Positions 25,953 through 36,571 of a stretch of DNA of 64,000 bases are shown here, one piece after another. The notes below the pieces were generated by a model, which saw only the letters and a program-made list of their open reading frames with translations, had not been told where the DNA came from and ran no database searches. The DNA is taken from NCBI GenBank assembly GCA_910574455.1, contig CAJSYZ010000003.1, forward strand, positions 1,302,001-1,366,000, written 5' to 3'. Position 1 is the first letter of the stretch; each line of letters starts with the position of its first letter. Source of the stretch: Trichaptum fuscoviolaceum (lineage: Eukaryota; Basidiomycota; Agaricomycetes; Hymenochaetales; Trichaptaceae). Made by a program: the position numbers and the translations under genes.

Positions 25953-26949
25953 TGAAGTCGCTAACTGATTGTCGTCCTGGAAAGGACCTGGCGACCAAGG
26001 TCGCACACGCCATGTTGGGTGAGTTTCTGAACAGTTCAATAGTATTTTACTTACATGTTCTTGAGCAGGCTGGCTCAACATGTATCAGCAAGGCTTTCTG
26101 CATAGAGATGTCAGCTTAAGCAGTATTCTAGCTTTCAAAGAGCCGGAAGAAAGAGAGCCGTTTCAATTGACCGATGAGTTCAAAGCGTCGCTTGGTGGAG
26201 TAACCATGCAGATGTTGAATGCCAAATTGATGGATTTGGGTTTGGAACAGGATGAAGCTATGCTCATACCTGACGCTGCGAGTTGGGCGACTAAACTGGA
26301 GCAGTTACTTGAGGCGCACAATATAGGCACGTCTTGCATAGCGCTCATCATAGACGGAGACCTGGCAAAGGACTGGAAGTATATGTTCGAGCATTGGAGC
26401 GAGGAAAAGGTGTTAACAAGAAGGAAGCGGTCGGTTAGTATCCAAGCATATTCAAGCTCTGCGTCTGAGTGATGAGTTGATGTCTCTCAGGTTACAGAAG
26501 TGTTCATGTCAAACAACCTAATCAATGAAGGGCCCGGGAGAGTCGACTACATTCAGTCTCCAGTTGACGACATCGAGTCATTCGTGTGGGTTACTCTGTA
26601 CGCTAAGCTTTACAGCAATGTCGTGCCTCCCTCCACGATGGAGAGGATATGGGCAGAAGACATCGAGTCCGACAAAAGGAACAGGGAGTATGTTATGAAT
26701 CGGTTCGGCTCCCAGCGCGTACAGGCAGGCATGAATATCTTGATGCGCAAATGGCGTCTAGCTGTATCGGACTTAGCCGCGGACTATTCTGCCCTTGTAG
26801 ATGCGTTGACGTCGATCAGTGCGGTGAAAGGTTGGAAGAATGCAAAGGAGGAGTCTCAATACTGGAAAGCCGCTTGGCATGGCTACGCGCTACAGGGTGT
26901 ATACCAGGCTTTGGAGCTCATTTTGCTATATATAAATCCGAACCCATGA
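25953..26949 (+). pseudogene. FunK1-family fragment, copy 2 (N-terminus lost)
   Basis: Starts within the core (CRPGKDLATKVAHAMLG, then WLNMYQQGFLHRDVS after an intron) and runs to a normal end (ALQGVYQALELILLYINPNP). The N-terminal region and the ATP-binding lobe of copy 1 are missing. The catalytic loop reads HRDVSLSSIL where copy 1 has HRDVSIGNVL, so the metal-binding Asn is lost; IIDGDLAKDW is kept. A short protein could start at ATG 25940, but kinase activity is unlikely. Intron positions match copy 1, so it arose by DNA duplication, not from mRNA. Confidence 0.8.
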
Positions 26950-27480
26950 TAACTTTTCCAGTATCACGTACCATTTATATTCTATTTAGGTGGATTTTCT
27001 GTTAAATGTACTTTTACGTTGTATGGCTCATTGGGGAGCTACAGTATCCGTTTCTAGATTCGAACTTATATGTATGAATTTGTCTGATAGCGGTACGCTT
27101 GCAAACTACCGTTCTGCAACATTGGTTTTTTTATGGCAGACAAGTAACGTTTTAAAACATCCAGCTCAAGTTCTGGCATGTCTTTGAAGTTCGGAGCACC
27201 GATATAGCTTTCTCTAATGTCGTTCTGCGTTCAACTTGGTTGTTCATAATAGCTTGTTTGATATATGCAGGTAGACTGGATGAGATCTTTTCAATTTTTC
27301 CCCATTGAGTACCGACGATACGTGTGAGATTGAAGATTTGCTCGGAAGAAAGCTACGTTATGCACAGCACTTCCAAGTTCCTGTTGCAGTCATCTTGTCC
27401 GTGTGAACGGCTCTTTCAATTTCCACAATCAACACAAGTCTATTTTGTCAGCTTCCTCCGCGTCTACTTGGCACTAGCTC
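26950..27480. other. AT-rich spacer between FunK1 fragments
   Basis: No gene. Bases 27400-27485 repeat the 5' flank of copy 2 (25690-25780), which shows that the duplicated unit included upstream DNA. Confidence 0.5.
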
Positions 27481-27489
27481 GATAGTACT

Positions 27490-27995
27490 GTCGTCTTGGA
27501 CCTAGTGATCACGATAGCACACGCTATGTTGGGTAAGTTGACAACCAGTCCTGCTAATGTTTTTAATTACGCGTTTTTTAGCAGGCTGGCTCAACAAGAT
27601 ATCAGCATAGGCAACATTGCAGCTTTCGAAGAGACAGAAGAGGGAGCCTTTTAATTGACCGCAGGCCTCGCTTGGAGAAGTTACAATGCAGATGCTGAAT
27701 GACAAGTTGAAGTAATTGAGCTTAGGGCCGACTGACCTTATGCTCATACCTGACTCTGCGAGCTGGGCGACGAAACTGGAGGAACTACCTGTGTCGCACA
27801 ACGTGGGCGCGTCTTGCATGTCGTTCATCATAGGCGGAGACCTGGCGAAGGACTGGAAGTCTTTGTTTCAGACTTGGCGTGAGGGTAAGGAATCAACAGG
27901 AAGGGAACGGTCGGTAAGTATCCATGAATATTCAACCTCTGCGTCCGAGCGATGAGTTGATGTATCCTAGGGTACCAAATTGTTCATGTCAACAT
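27490..27995 (+). pseudogene. FunK1-family fragment, copy 3
   Basis: Matches copies 1 and 2 from the end of the N-lobe (near 27500) through LMLIPDSASWATKLEELPV to KSLFQTWREGKE and stops after a piece reading TKLFMS. Frames are broken several times and the HRD loop is deleted in part. The DFG-like motif is changed to GGDLAKDW. The similarity ends abruptly near 27990. Confidence 0.8.
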
Positions 27996-28740
27996 CAGGA
28001 AAAAGTTTTTAAAATGATAATATGAATACATACGATAACATACAATATAACAGGTAAAATCGTCCCTAATGTATCTCGGGTTCCAGTATCAAATATATTG
28101 ACCTTATCAGGCACGTAAAATTCAATACAAAGTGTGCCATGATTACAGCTACTATCTTAGGCAATCAGCATTATGGCTCTTTTATTCCGTAAAATGCAAT
28201 ACATGGCTTAGCAGCCTGTTAGGGTTTGTACCGGATTTCAGTGTTTGTATTGCGCATATAGTGACTAAAATTTAGTATATATGCTGTCATTATGGTGACC
28301 TATGTAATTAATTCTGCCGCAGTTAATGGGATTATGTAGTTTACATACTCTAGCTTTCATTGTAATGTCTAGCAGCATGGTAGCGATGACACCGTAATGT
28401 GTCGATGATAATGCATGATAGCGATGCTGGGAGCTATCTTTAGATACAAGGCACCACGTCATGACAGCGATGCCAATGAATGATGGGCCCTGATCATGAA
28501 TTCTAGGCCATATATAGCTTATATTTAGTTACAAATGACATCAGACTGCCGGCTCTGATGACAAATTAGTACTCCTTATAATCAAATTTACGTTACATCA
28601 GGTCTATCATTGGGTATCTACACTGGCTCGCCGACAGCTCTTTTATTTAATTCTAGCCGTTGTCAATGGCTGATGATGGTTAATAATGAATTATATTAAT
28701 ATTAACGTGCTATTGTACATCATACACTATACTAATGTCA
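27996..28740. other. AT-rich region without genes
   Basis: About 745 bases of AT-rich DNA with repeated short words (atgatagcgatg, gacagcgatgcc near 28410-28470). No coding signal. Confidence 0.5.
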
Positions 28741-28744
28741 TTCA

Positions 28745-28930
28745 GATGCACGTCGGAGATCGAGCATGCCCCTGGGTAACGCTTGCGGAACCATCGAGGA
28801 ATGAACGCACTCTTACAGTGCGTTGGCTTCAAGATCCTTGCAATTCCTACCACGGAAGGGCAACTAGTAACACAAGGCGGCATCAGCGTAAGTGAAGGTA
28901 TAGCGCAAAAGAGCTCACCTGCCAAAGACA
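28745..28930 (-). pseudogene. duplicated piece of the kinase pseudogene
   Basis: Repeats the segment at 29445-29625 (codes AFIPRWFRKR) with about 15% changes and one frame break. A partial local duplication. Confidence 0.75.
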
Positions 28931-29371
28931 AGGCTGTTTGCGCAGCATCTCTAATGCTCCTTGCCGGAAGCATAGGCGACGGGATGGGCTCGTTCAATGG
29001 AATTGTTGCGAACTGGTGGGGCTGACGGCTGAGACGACCGAGGATCTCTTTGACTCTGAGGCCAACTGCGAGACGATCCTCTCGCAAATCGGGAGAGAAA
29101 GCTGGCATGGCAATGGGCGAAAAGCAGGCTGGAAATTCTTTCCCTGGTCGCCAGCGAAGGGGGGCGAGGAACTCGTACTCAGCGGGTCAGGACGCCAGCG
29201 CATGGAGCCTTCGGGTCGTCGACAAGGACGCACATGCTGAGGTACGCGCCTTCCTGGACCTTATGTGGTGCAGTCTTCCACCAGCGGGGACAGGCTGTGT
29301 CTTATTTGCGACCTGATCCCAGTTTCTGCGGCGGAGGTTAGCTAGAGATGGCGCAGATGCGGTTGATTGAC

Positions 29372-30516
29372 TTACACTTCTCGGAAGTACCGGCTCTGCA
29401 AGGTATCCTGCACCGGGATGCGGTGGTCTGGGTTCTTGGCTAGCAGACGCCGCATCAGATGGCATGCCTCTGGGCAGCGCTTGCGGAACCATCGAGGAAT
29501 GAACGCGTTTTCGTACAGTGCTTTGGCTTCAAGATCCTTGCGATCCCTCCCACGGAAGGGCAGTAATAAAGGCGGTGTCAGTGAAAGTGATGGGTTGGAA
29601 CAGAGGAAGCTCACCCTGCCGAAGACAAGCTCATAGAACATGACGCCAACGGAGAAGCTGTCGGCCTTGTATGAGTAATGGTCGCCACGGAGCATCTCTG
29701 GTGCCGTGTAGCCCGTCGTGCCACACTTGCCCTTCGTCCTGTGCCAACAGTCATCGTAAGTTAGTACCTCGTCAATGCTCACCGCGTGTCCCTTGAAAAC
29801 ATGCGCGAGGCCGAAGTCCCAGATGACGAGCCGATCTTGCTCATCCATGAAGACGTTGTCGGGCTTGAGGTCGCAATGGACGATGGCCTGGTCGTGCAAG
29901 GTGCCCACTGCATAGCACTGCAAGACGATGAGACACGACATGGGGAAAGGAAGCGGAGACGAACTAGTTGCACCATCGTGCAAGGTGCCCACTGCGTAGC
30001 ACTGCAGAGATGATGAGTCACCATTCGAGAGAAAGGGGGAAAGGGAAGACGTACTAGTTGCGCCATAATGAACTTGATTTCATGCATGTGGAACAGCTTC
30101 TTCGTGTTGGTCATCGCTCCTCGCAAAGTGCCACCGGCAGCCAGACCTTGGATGATGATGAAGTCATGCGGGTCCATGAGGGATTCTATTAGAGGGGTAT
30201 AATAGGGCGAGTTAAGCAAAGTCAGGTAAGAAAGGATCTACTTCTCTGTAAACAACATCTCCCGGCGACTGTCTTGATCGACACTCGCGCGTGGAATCTG
30301 CTTGATCGCGACCTTCTTGCCGTATTCGCGATGAGAGATGTCCACGGCCTGGTAGACGCGGCCAAATCCGCCTTTTCCGAGGACGGCTTCGAGCTTGTAG
30401 TCGTCGGGTCGTTTACAGAGCGCCTCGGTCGATGATGAAGAGACGCGTGCTCCCGCGTGCCACCGTGCCACACTGGGTGTAACACTTGCAAGCATACAGT
30501 CACACTCAGGTGGCAC
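29372..30516 (-). pseudogene. serine/threonine protein kinase pseudogene, AGC-like
   Basis: From the right: glycine loop LGKGGFGRVYQA, VAIKQI with the ATP lysine, then after a stop LNSPYYTPLIESLMD, IVHCDLKPDNVF (HRD variant HCD), VIWDFGLAHVFKG, GTTGYTAPEML and SFSVGVMFYELVFGR followed by LPFRGRDRKDLEAKAL. The order and the linker after the APE motif fit AGC/NDR-like kinases. An in-frame TAG at 30240-30238 interrupts the N-lobe with no splice sites to remove it. About 100 bases around an intron border (29940-30060) are duplicated. I therefore call it a pseudogene, though a sequencing error at the stop would make it a gene. The C-terminal extension is uncertain. Confidence 0.7.
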
Positions 30517-30794
30517 AGTAGTAAATCATCAGAAAAAGAAGATAAAATATGAATAGAGTATAGTTACATACCATCAGAACCAAAAATACAAAGATTTGAA
30601 GGCCATCCTGTGGATGGATGGATGTCGAGGGGGATGGATGGACGACGACGAAGTGGAAAGAGAGAGAGAGGGAGGAGGTCGTTGAATGCGACGCGTCACG
30701 GTCTTGCTCAAGTTGGTAATTCAAACTCCGCAGCATCATCGCGCCTCAAGCTTCAAATCGCTAAGTCCGCAAAAAACATCAGAGTTGGTTCAAA

Positions 30795-32544
30795 CTTCAG
30801 ACTATTTCCAGCTACGCGTCTTCAATTACAACACTCACGAGAAAGTGACCGCATTTGAGGCCCATCAGCATTGTGCTGACGGGCTGCAATGATATGACGA
30901 TCAAGGCTTAGGACTGGGACAAAGAGTGGAAGTGTATTCAGGTGCGTATATCCACTGCTTCAAAATGAGACTTTGTCTAATTATCTCTGAAGATAGAAGG
31001 ACACACGCACTCCATCATGAACCTTGTATTCAACCTCAAGGACACCAACACCTTCGCCTCCTCTTGTCTTGATTACACCATGAAGATGTTGTCACTCAGC
31101 TCCTCGACGCCGAATTTCACCCTCGAGGCACATCAGAAGGGCGGCATAAACTATGTTGACTTCTACCCCGGTGACAAACTGTATCTTGTCACGAGCGGTG
31201 ACGACCGAACAATCGAAATCTGGGACTACCTCAGCAAAAGTTATGTACAGACGTTGGAGGACACACCAACAACGTCTCGTTTGCCATATTCCACTCTAGT
31301 CTTCCCTTGATTGTCAGCGGTTCGGAACGATTAAGATCTGGAACTCGGGCACGTGCCGCCTGGAAATTACCTCAAGCAACGCTCTTGTACGCGCATGGTG
31401 CATTACCGTCCGACCGCAGGGGAACGAGGTTGGCGTAGGGTATGACGAAGGTGTGGTCGTGGTCAAACTTGGCTGTGACGAGCCTTCCACAAGCAAGTTT
31501 CCTCTCTTCATCCTAGACTTCTACACGCTAACATGGAATGATAGCCCAATATACCTGCTGGGCAACATCCCCGCTCACAACCGTGTTTATCATGCCGATA
31601 AAGACATTAAAGTGTTCGGTTACTCCCTGTCTTTGAACCTCACCGAGTATCAGAGTGCAATCCTGCGTGGGGATATGGAGGCTGCGGAGGAGATCCCGCC
31701 GACTGTACCAAAAGAGCAGCGGAGCAAAGTCGCGCGTTTCCTAGAAGCCCGAGGTACGTCTTTGATAACCATCGAATTCAGCAGAAAAACTGACTCAATC
31801 GTTCTCCTTTTCACAGATCTTAAGGAGCTCGCGTTACAGGTTACAACAGACCCTGATCACAAGTTCGACCTCGCACTTCAACTCGACGATCTAGACGCGG
31901 CCCTGGAGATCGCACGTACAACACCCAAGCACGAGGCGGAGTCAAAGTGGAAGGCTGTCGGTGACCGCGCGCTGGCCGTCTGGCGCTTCGACCTCGCACG
32001 GGAATGCTTTGAGAATGCAGGGGATCTGAGCGCTCTCATGCTCCCTTCTGCTAGCGATAGGCGACCGGGATGGTCTCAAGAAACTCGCTGAGCAAGCCGG
32101 TGAGTATTCATACCGTTTTAAATAGCTCTTTAGCTTTCTGACGATTTATTGTAGAGGAGAAGGGCCAAAACAACCTTGCGTTCGCGAGTCGGCTGCAGCT
32201 CGGCGACACGACTGCATGCGTCGACCTGCTGGTGAAGACCGACAGAGCGCCGGAAGCTGCGCTCTTCGCTCGTACATTTGCGCCTAGGTATGTGATACAT
32301 CTATTCAAAGGATGAAGAGGCTGTTTATTCCTTCCCTCAATACTCCTCGTAGCCTCGTCCCAAAGACCGTGAGTGCATGGCGGACAAATCTCGATTTAAA
32401 TGGCCGCAAAAAGATCGCGACAGCAATCGCATCATCCGAGGAAAACCCTGAGCTTTTCTCTGAAGGGTGGGCGGACGCACTAGAAAGAGAGAAGGTGATG
32501 GAAGCGCAGCAGGCTGGCATACAAGTGATCGGACATTCTGGTAC
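30795..32544 (+). pseudogene. coatomer subunit beta-prime (SEC27/COPB2) pseudogene
   Basis: WD40 repeats read DYFQLRVFNYNTHEKVTAFEAH, then THSIMNLVFN, LKDTNTFASSCLDYTM, SSTPNFTLEAHQKGGINYVD, DDRTIEIWDYLSKSYVQTLE. Later parts of the coatomer WD-associated region follow: VFGYSLSLNLTEYQSAILRG, LALQVTTDPDHKFDLALQ, and a piece ending EGWADALEREKVM. The frame breaks repeatedly (near 30888, 31300 and 31335) and both gene ends are missing. Introns are kept (near 30941-30994, 31752-31818 and 32099-32153), so the copy came from genomic DNA. The real SEC27 gene is outside this window. Confidence 0.88.
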
Positions 32545-32590
32545 GTGTCCCATTTTACCTGCTGCACACTGCAAATACTCATATTACAAC

Positions 32591-34258
32591 GTCTTTTGGA
32601 GGCTCGAGGTTACCCGGAAAACGCATGATCCTCACGTATTTTAGCAGAGGTGATGATCCTACGCATGTCCCACCCATCCCCGAATGCGCGCGAATACAAC
32701 ATGGCCCTCGGCTTACTCCTCTTGTCTCATGCCCCCGGACAACCGATTACCGTTACGCTGGAGACGTACAATGAGACGCTCACTCGTCAGATTACGCCCA
32801 ATGTTCGCACCTACAAGACTATGATTCTGGCATTGTGCGAGTGTGACAAGGAGGTCCAACGAGTCATCGGTCAGCTCGAATGGCGGCAAAGGCGGCGTGA
32901 ATTCAATGCCGAGAGAGACACGTTGGATTTCCCAGAATTGGAGCAGGTTCAATTGCTTCGTAGGGAAGATAACTTTAAAGGGAATCTATCATGTTCTCCT
33001 CCGTTCTTGCGCGCTTCATGGCAATGTCGACGCTGCAGTTCGTATCTGGACCCATATCGAAGACATCACCCATTTCCAACCCAATGCTATGTGCTATCTC
33101 CACCTCCTGAGTACCTACGTGTCGACCGGCGACATATAATTAGCACAAGACGTGTTCACGGAGTTCTGTTTGGCCTCGGCCGAGGGTCGCGTCTCCTGGG
33201 ACGTTGCAGAAGGCGTCGAGGATCTTTCGACTCACATCCTTAGCGACGACGTACGCCCTGGGCAGGCGCGTGCGGCGCAAATGCTCGTGTGGATAAAGAT
33301 AGCCGAGGCGTATTTCCTGGCGAAGCAGCCCGTGAAGGCTATCGCACTTCTCGAGGAAATGATAGACACGAAAGCAAGCGTTCTGTTCGTCCCGGCCGGT
33401 GTTCCCCCTCCCTGCTCAGCGGTCTATACTGCCTTCATAACTGGGTCAATACGGAGCGATGACATACACTCGGCCCTCGCGTGTTCAGATGCTAGAGCAG
33501 AATACAGTCGCCGTGCACGCTTTGGAGCCTTCGCTGCGCACACCGCACCCCAATCAGGCCGCCTGGAACACGATACTCGAAGCACTGGCAAAGGAAAAGA
33601 TGCTCCCCAAATTCAACCGCCTATACTGCACTCTGCTGGATGTGGCCGATTGCGACGGTTTGCATATCAGCGACTACGACCGGATCGCCATCTTCGAGCT
33701 CAGTGTCGAGAATCTCCGCCGCCATCCTGATCTTCCTAAGGAGGAGTTCAACGAGACCGTGTTGTACCTCCTCAATCTGGAATACCGCACGGGCGCCATC
33801 ACGTACTCGCTCGGGCACAGCCACGACGATTTCTTCATCGCCTTCCTCGGTGTCTGGGCCCAGCGCGGTCAGTACGCCGACGCCTAGTAGCTCCTCGAGA
33901 AATTTGTTCAGTAAGGCGTGCAGTTCCTCGACGACGCGAAGGCATCTGGCGAGCTCGATGCGCAGATGATCATCAGTCGGTGCTGCACAGCGCGATGGAC
34001 AGAGTCCTTCTTATCAAGGACAAGGATGGGGAATTACCGCACTCATGCACTGGATTTCGTCACTCGCCTCGGCTCAGTCATGACTAGATTGGACTTGCTT
34101 CCCGACATTCGCGCATGCGCGCCGATCTTGCAGGCTTACAGCGCAGCTTTGGAGAAGTTGGGTCTGTACCGGGACGGACGGCGCGTGCTGAAGGCGCTTG
34201 AGAGCAATAAAGAGAAGCAGTCCATGGACTGGTATTCAATCGAGGATGCCATGATAAC
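32591..34258 (+). pseudogene. decayed partial copy of the PPR gene
   Basis: Follows the PPR gene of this window from about 3321 to 5630, same orientation, with roughly 6-8% base changes. Two internal deletions are clear: about 80 bases after 32964 and over 500 bases near 34147 (the copy jumps from parent position near 4977 to near 5538). Several stops and frame breaks occur (near 32640, 33140, 33886 and 33914). It starts right after the SEC27 fragment, without spacer. Confidence 0.92.
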
Positions 34259-34620
34259 CATTGTACAGTAGCTTATATGAAAATAGAACACCTTCTGATG
34301 CCAATGTTAAGACAATTGTGTGAAAATGTAGCTTATATAACCTTCATACAAACAGCTATCGGACAGACACATCAATACAGTAGATTTTAAGACTCTTATA
34401 TTTGATTCTAGCTGTATCTAATAACTACATCAGACCGATAGCATACCTATAATCTAATTACCAGAGTGCTGGCAGTACGACAGAGGCCTTGTCAGATGGC
34501 AGCATGATGATATCAGATGATATGCTGCCGTCTGCATGGCAGCTCCCTGATATTGCTAAATCGGGACGACATCCGATTATATACGCCGGAATCGTCCGAA
34601 ATCGGCTACCATTTGGGAGC
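34259..34620. other. AT-rich spacer, nothing recognised
   Basis: About 360 bases with no coding signal. Confidence 0.45.
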
Positions 34621-34626
34621 CTTTTT

Positions 34627-34965
34627 CCCGATGAACCAACCTGGTCGATGAAAGAATGATCGAGTACATCCAATTTCCAATCGATGGCATTGAGTCTTTC
34701 AGGTGGGTTACTCTACAACTGTGTCCAATCACAACGATGTACTGTTAGAACCCTTTTAAGCTTCTTTTCCACCCCACAACTTGAAACACCATGTATGCAC
34801 TAGGTTATGAATTTGCTGGCTGACTGTCGTCCTAGAAAGGACGTAGTGACCAACATCGCACACGTCATGTCTATTGAACTTTCTGATCATTCCAGACAAA
34901 TTTTCTACCCACATGTTATTGACAAGGTTGGCTCGGCAAGTTTCAGCACGTCTTTTTGCACAAAG
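34627..34965 (+). pseudogene. two shuffled FunK1 fragments
   Basis: Bases 34627-34720 match the part coding YIQSPIDDIESFIWVTL. Bases 34806-34965 match an earlier part of the gene (ADCRPRKD..., intron, start of the catalytic exon). The order is reversed relative to the gene, so the pieces were shuffled. Confidence 0.75.
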
Positions 34966-34974
34966 ATCTTCACA

Positions 34975-35065
34975 CAAGATCCTCGACATCTGTGCTCCTC
35001 CCAAAGACATCCGCGAACTACCCGATATGGTCCATCAAAATGGTCAACAAGATAATCCCCCACCT
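34975..35065 (-). pseudogene. SCO1 3' exon fragment
   Basis: About 90 bases resemble 15006-15103 of SCO1 (for example gtgctcctcccaaag, tggtcaac), with a small deletion. It directly follows the FunK1 fragment. Confidence 0.65.
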
Positions 35066-35384
35066 TAGGCAACGGATTTCAGGGTCCAATAGGGCCTCTT
35101 AGGGGTAGTTCTTTTTGCAAAAGAATAGACCTAACCATATGAAAGCTCCCGATGTTCTTCCCCCTATTTACCCAAAGAAGTTCGTGAGACTTTGGTAGAA
35201 TCCCAAAACATTCACGATGTTCGGCATTCAAATTGCCGATGTTTGCGAGACCTTCGTGAACATCCGAAGCCACACGATCTTCGGGTAACATGGTACAAAA
35301 TATGTAGTATATATGCACAAAATAAATACACTAACAAGAACATCAAAAATGGTAGCTAAATGCTATATTTTATGAGAAGAACAT

Positions 35385-35787
35385 CTGCAGAATATCTGCA
35401 GAACATCTGCGAGAACATCTGCAGAACATCTGCGAATATCTGCGAATATCTGCAGAACATCTGTGAATATCTGCGAATATCTGCAGAACATCTGCAGAAC
35501 ATCTGCGAATATCTGCGAATATCTGCAGAACATCTGCGAATATCTGCGAATATCTGCAGAACATCTGCAGAACATCTGCAAATATCTGCAAATATCTGCA
35601 GAACATCTGCGAGAACATCTGCAGAATATCTGCAGAACATCTGCAAGAACATCTGCAGAACATCTGCAAGAACATCTGCAGAACATCTGCAAGAACATCT
35701 GCAGAATATCTGCGAGTATCTGCGAGAACATCTGCAGAATATCTGCGAATATCTGCAGAACATCTGTGAATATCTGCAGAACATCGA
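35385..35787. repeat. 10-12-bp minisatellite
   Basis: About 35 units of GAAYATCTGC followed by A, GA or nothing. Both strands are open in several frames because the unit lacks stops; these frames are not genes. Confidence 0.95.
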
Positions 35788-36038
35788 AATCGCAACCTCG
35801 GGTTTTGCCTCAGTGGGCTGGCCAATCACAGCACATATAAGTGTATACCGTCTGTTTGCATGATCCATTTACTTATCTACCGCATACAACTAACTATTTC
35901 TCCCCCCATTGCATTGTCTTGTTCTATTTAGACCCTAATAGGTGACTACACATGTAATACACTAGTTCAATAAGTAAATTGCTCTTGTAATACTCAGAAT
36001 CTTGAATAGAGGAGGAATGTATGTATGTGAAACAACAC
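35788..36038. other. 3' flank of element E1
   Basis: Non-coding. Ends at the target duplication of E1 (36039-36043). Confidence 0.5.
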
Positions 36039-36043
36039 ATACT

Positions 36044-36243
36044 TGGAAACCCTGTTGAGGGAAACACTTCAGACAGTAGACAGAAGTTTAGACAAGGGTA
36101 TATAGTGCGAGAGTATGTAGTACAAGAGAGAGAGGATAACTAGTTGTAATTCTAATGGTATACAAATATATGCTATAAGCGTGGGAACAGAAAGCGTGGG
36201 AATGAAGTCCGAAAATGCATTGTATGTAAGCAACAGGCTTACA
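36044..36243 (-). repeat. E1 3' LTR
   Basis: 200 bases, TG...CA in the minus orientation, identical to 62314-62513. Next to it on the internal side lies the polypurine tract AAAAGGGGGAAGAG. Flanked outside by ATACT (36039-36043), the complement of AGTAT found before the other LTR. Confidence 0.95.
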
Positions 36244-36359
36244 CTCTTCCCCCTTTTAAGAAAAACAAACTATATGCAATGAGAACGACGGAATGAAGTG
36301 CAAGGAGAGCGGGAAAGAAAATGCGGGAAATGTAAAGATAAAAAAAAAGTAGGACAATT

Positions 36360-36566
36360 CTAAGACGTAGAGGAAGAGGAGGAAGAGGAACGGAGGGGAT
36401 GCGAGTGTACGTTGGGGTCGAGTCCGAGGGAAAGGAGATAATCGTCGAGAGCGGCACAGTCGTGAAGTTCGGCCCCAGGGAGCCACCGGTCTTCGCTGGG
36501 AGCTTGATTGAGCCAGCGGACCAAGTATTGGAAACCACGGCCGCGAGGTCGATGGTCCAATATACG
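36360..36566 (-). CDS. E1 polyprotein, chromodomain part (separated)
   Basis: Codes RILDHRPRGRGFQYLVRW, then EDRWLPGAELHDCAALDDYL, an integrase-linked chromodomain that in chromoviruses guides insertion to marked chromatin. Removing the insert 36572-39083 with one GTCGA copy puts it in frame with the main E1 polyprotein after EYLID. Confidence 0.88.
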   Translation of the reverse strand, partial: RILDHRPRGRGFQYLVRWLNQAPSEDRWLPGAELHDCAALDDYLLSLGLDPNVHSHPLRSSSSSSSTS

Positions 36567-36571
36567 GTCGA

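Noticed and set aside
35385..35787. CRISPR-like spaced repeat
   Set aside because: Units are 10-12 bp, contiguous, with no unique spacers, in a eukaryote.
35360..35868. Long overlapping reading frames on both strands (up to 170 codons)
   Set aside because: They come from a stop-free minisatellite unit; no start context, no domain.
36044..36243. Unrelated dispersed repeat shared with 62314-62513
   Set aside because: TG...CA ends, the polypurine tract and complementary AGTAT flanks show these are the two LTRs of E1.
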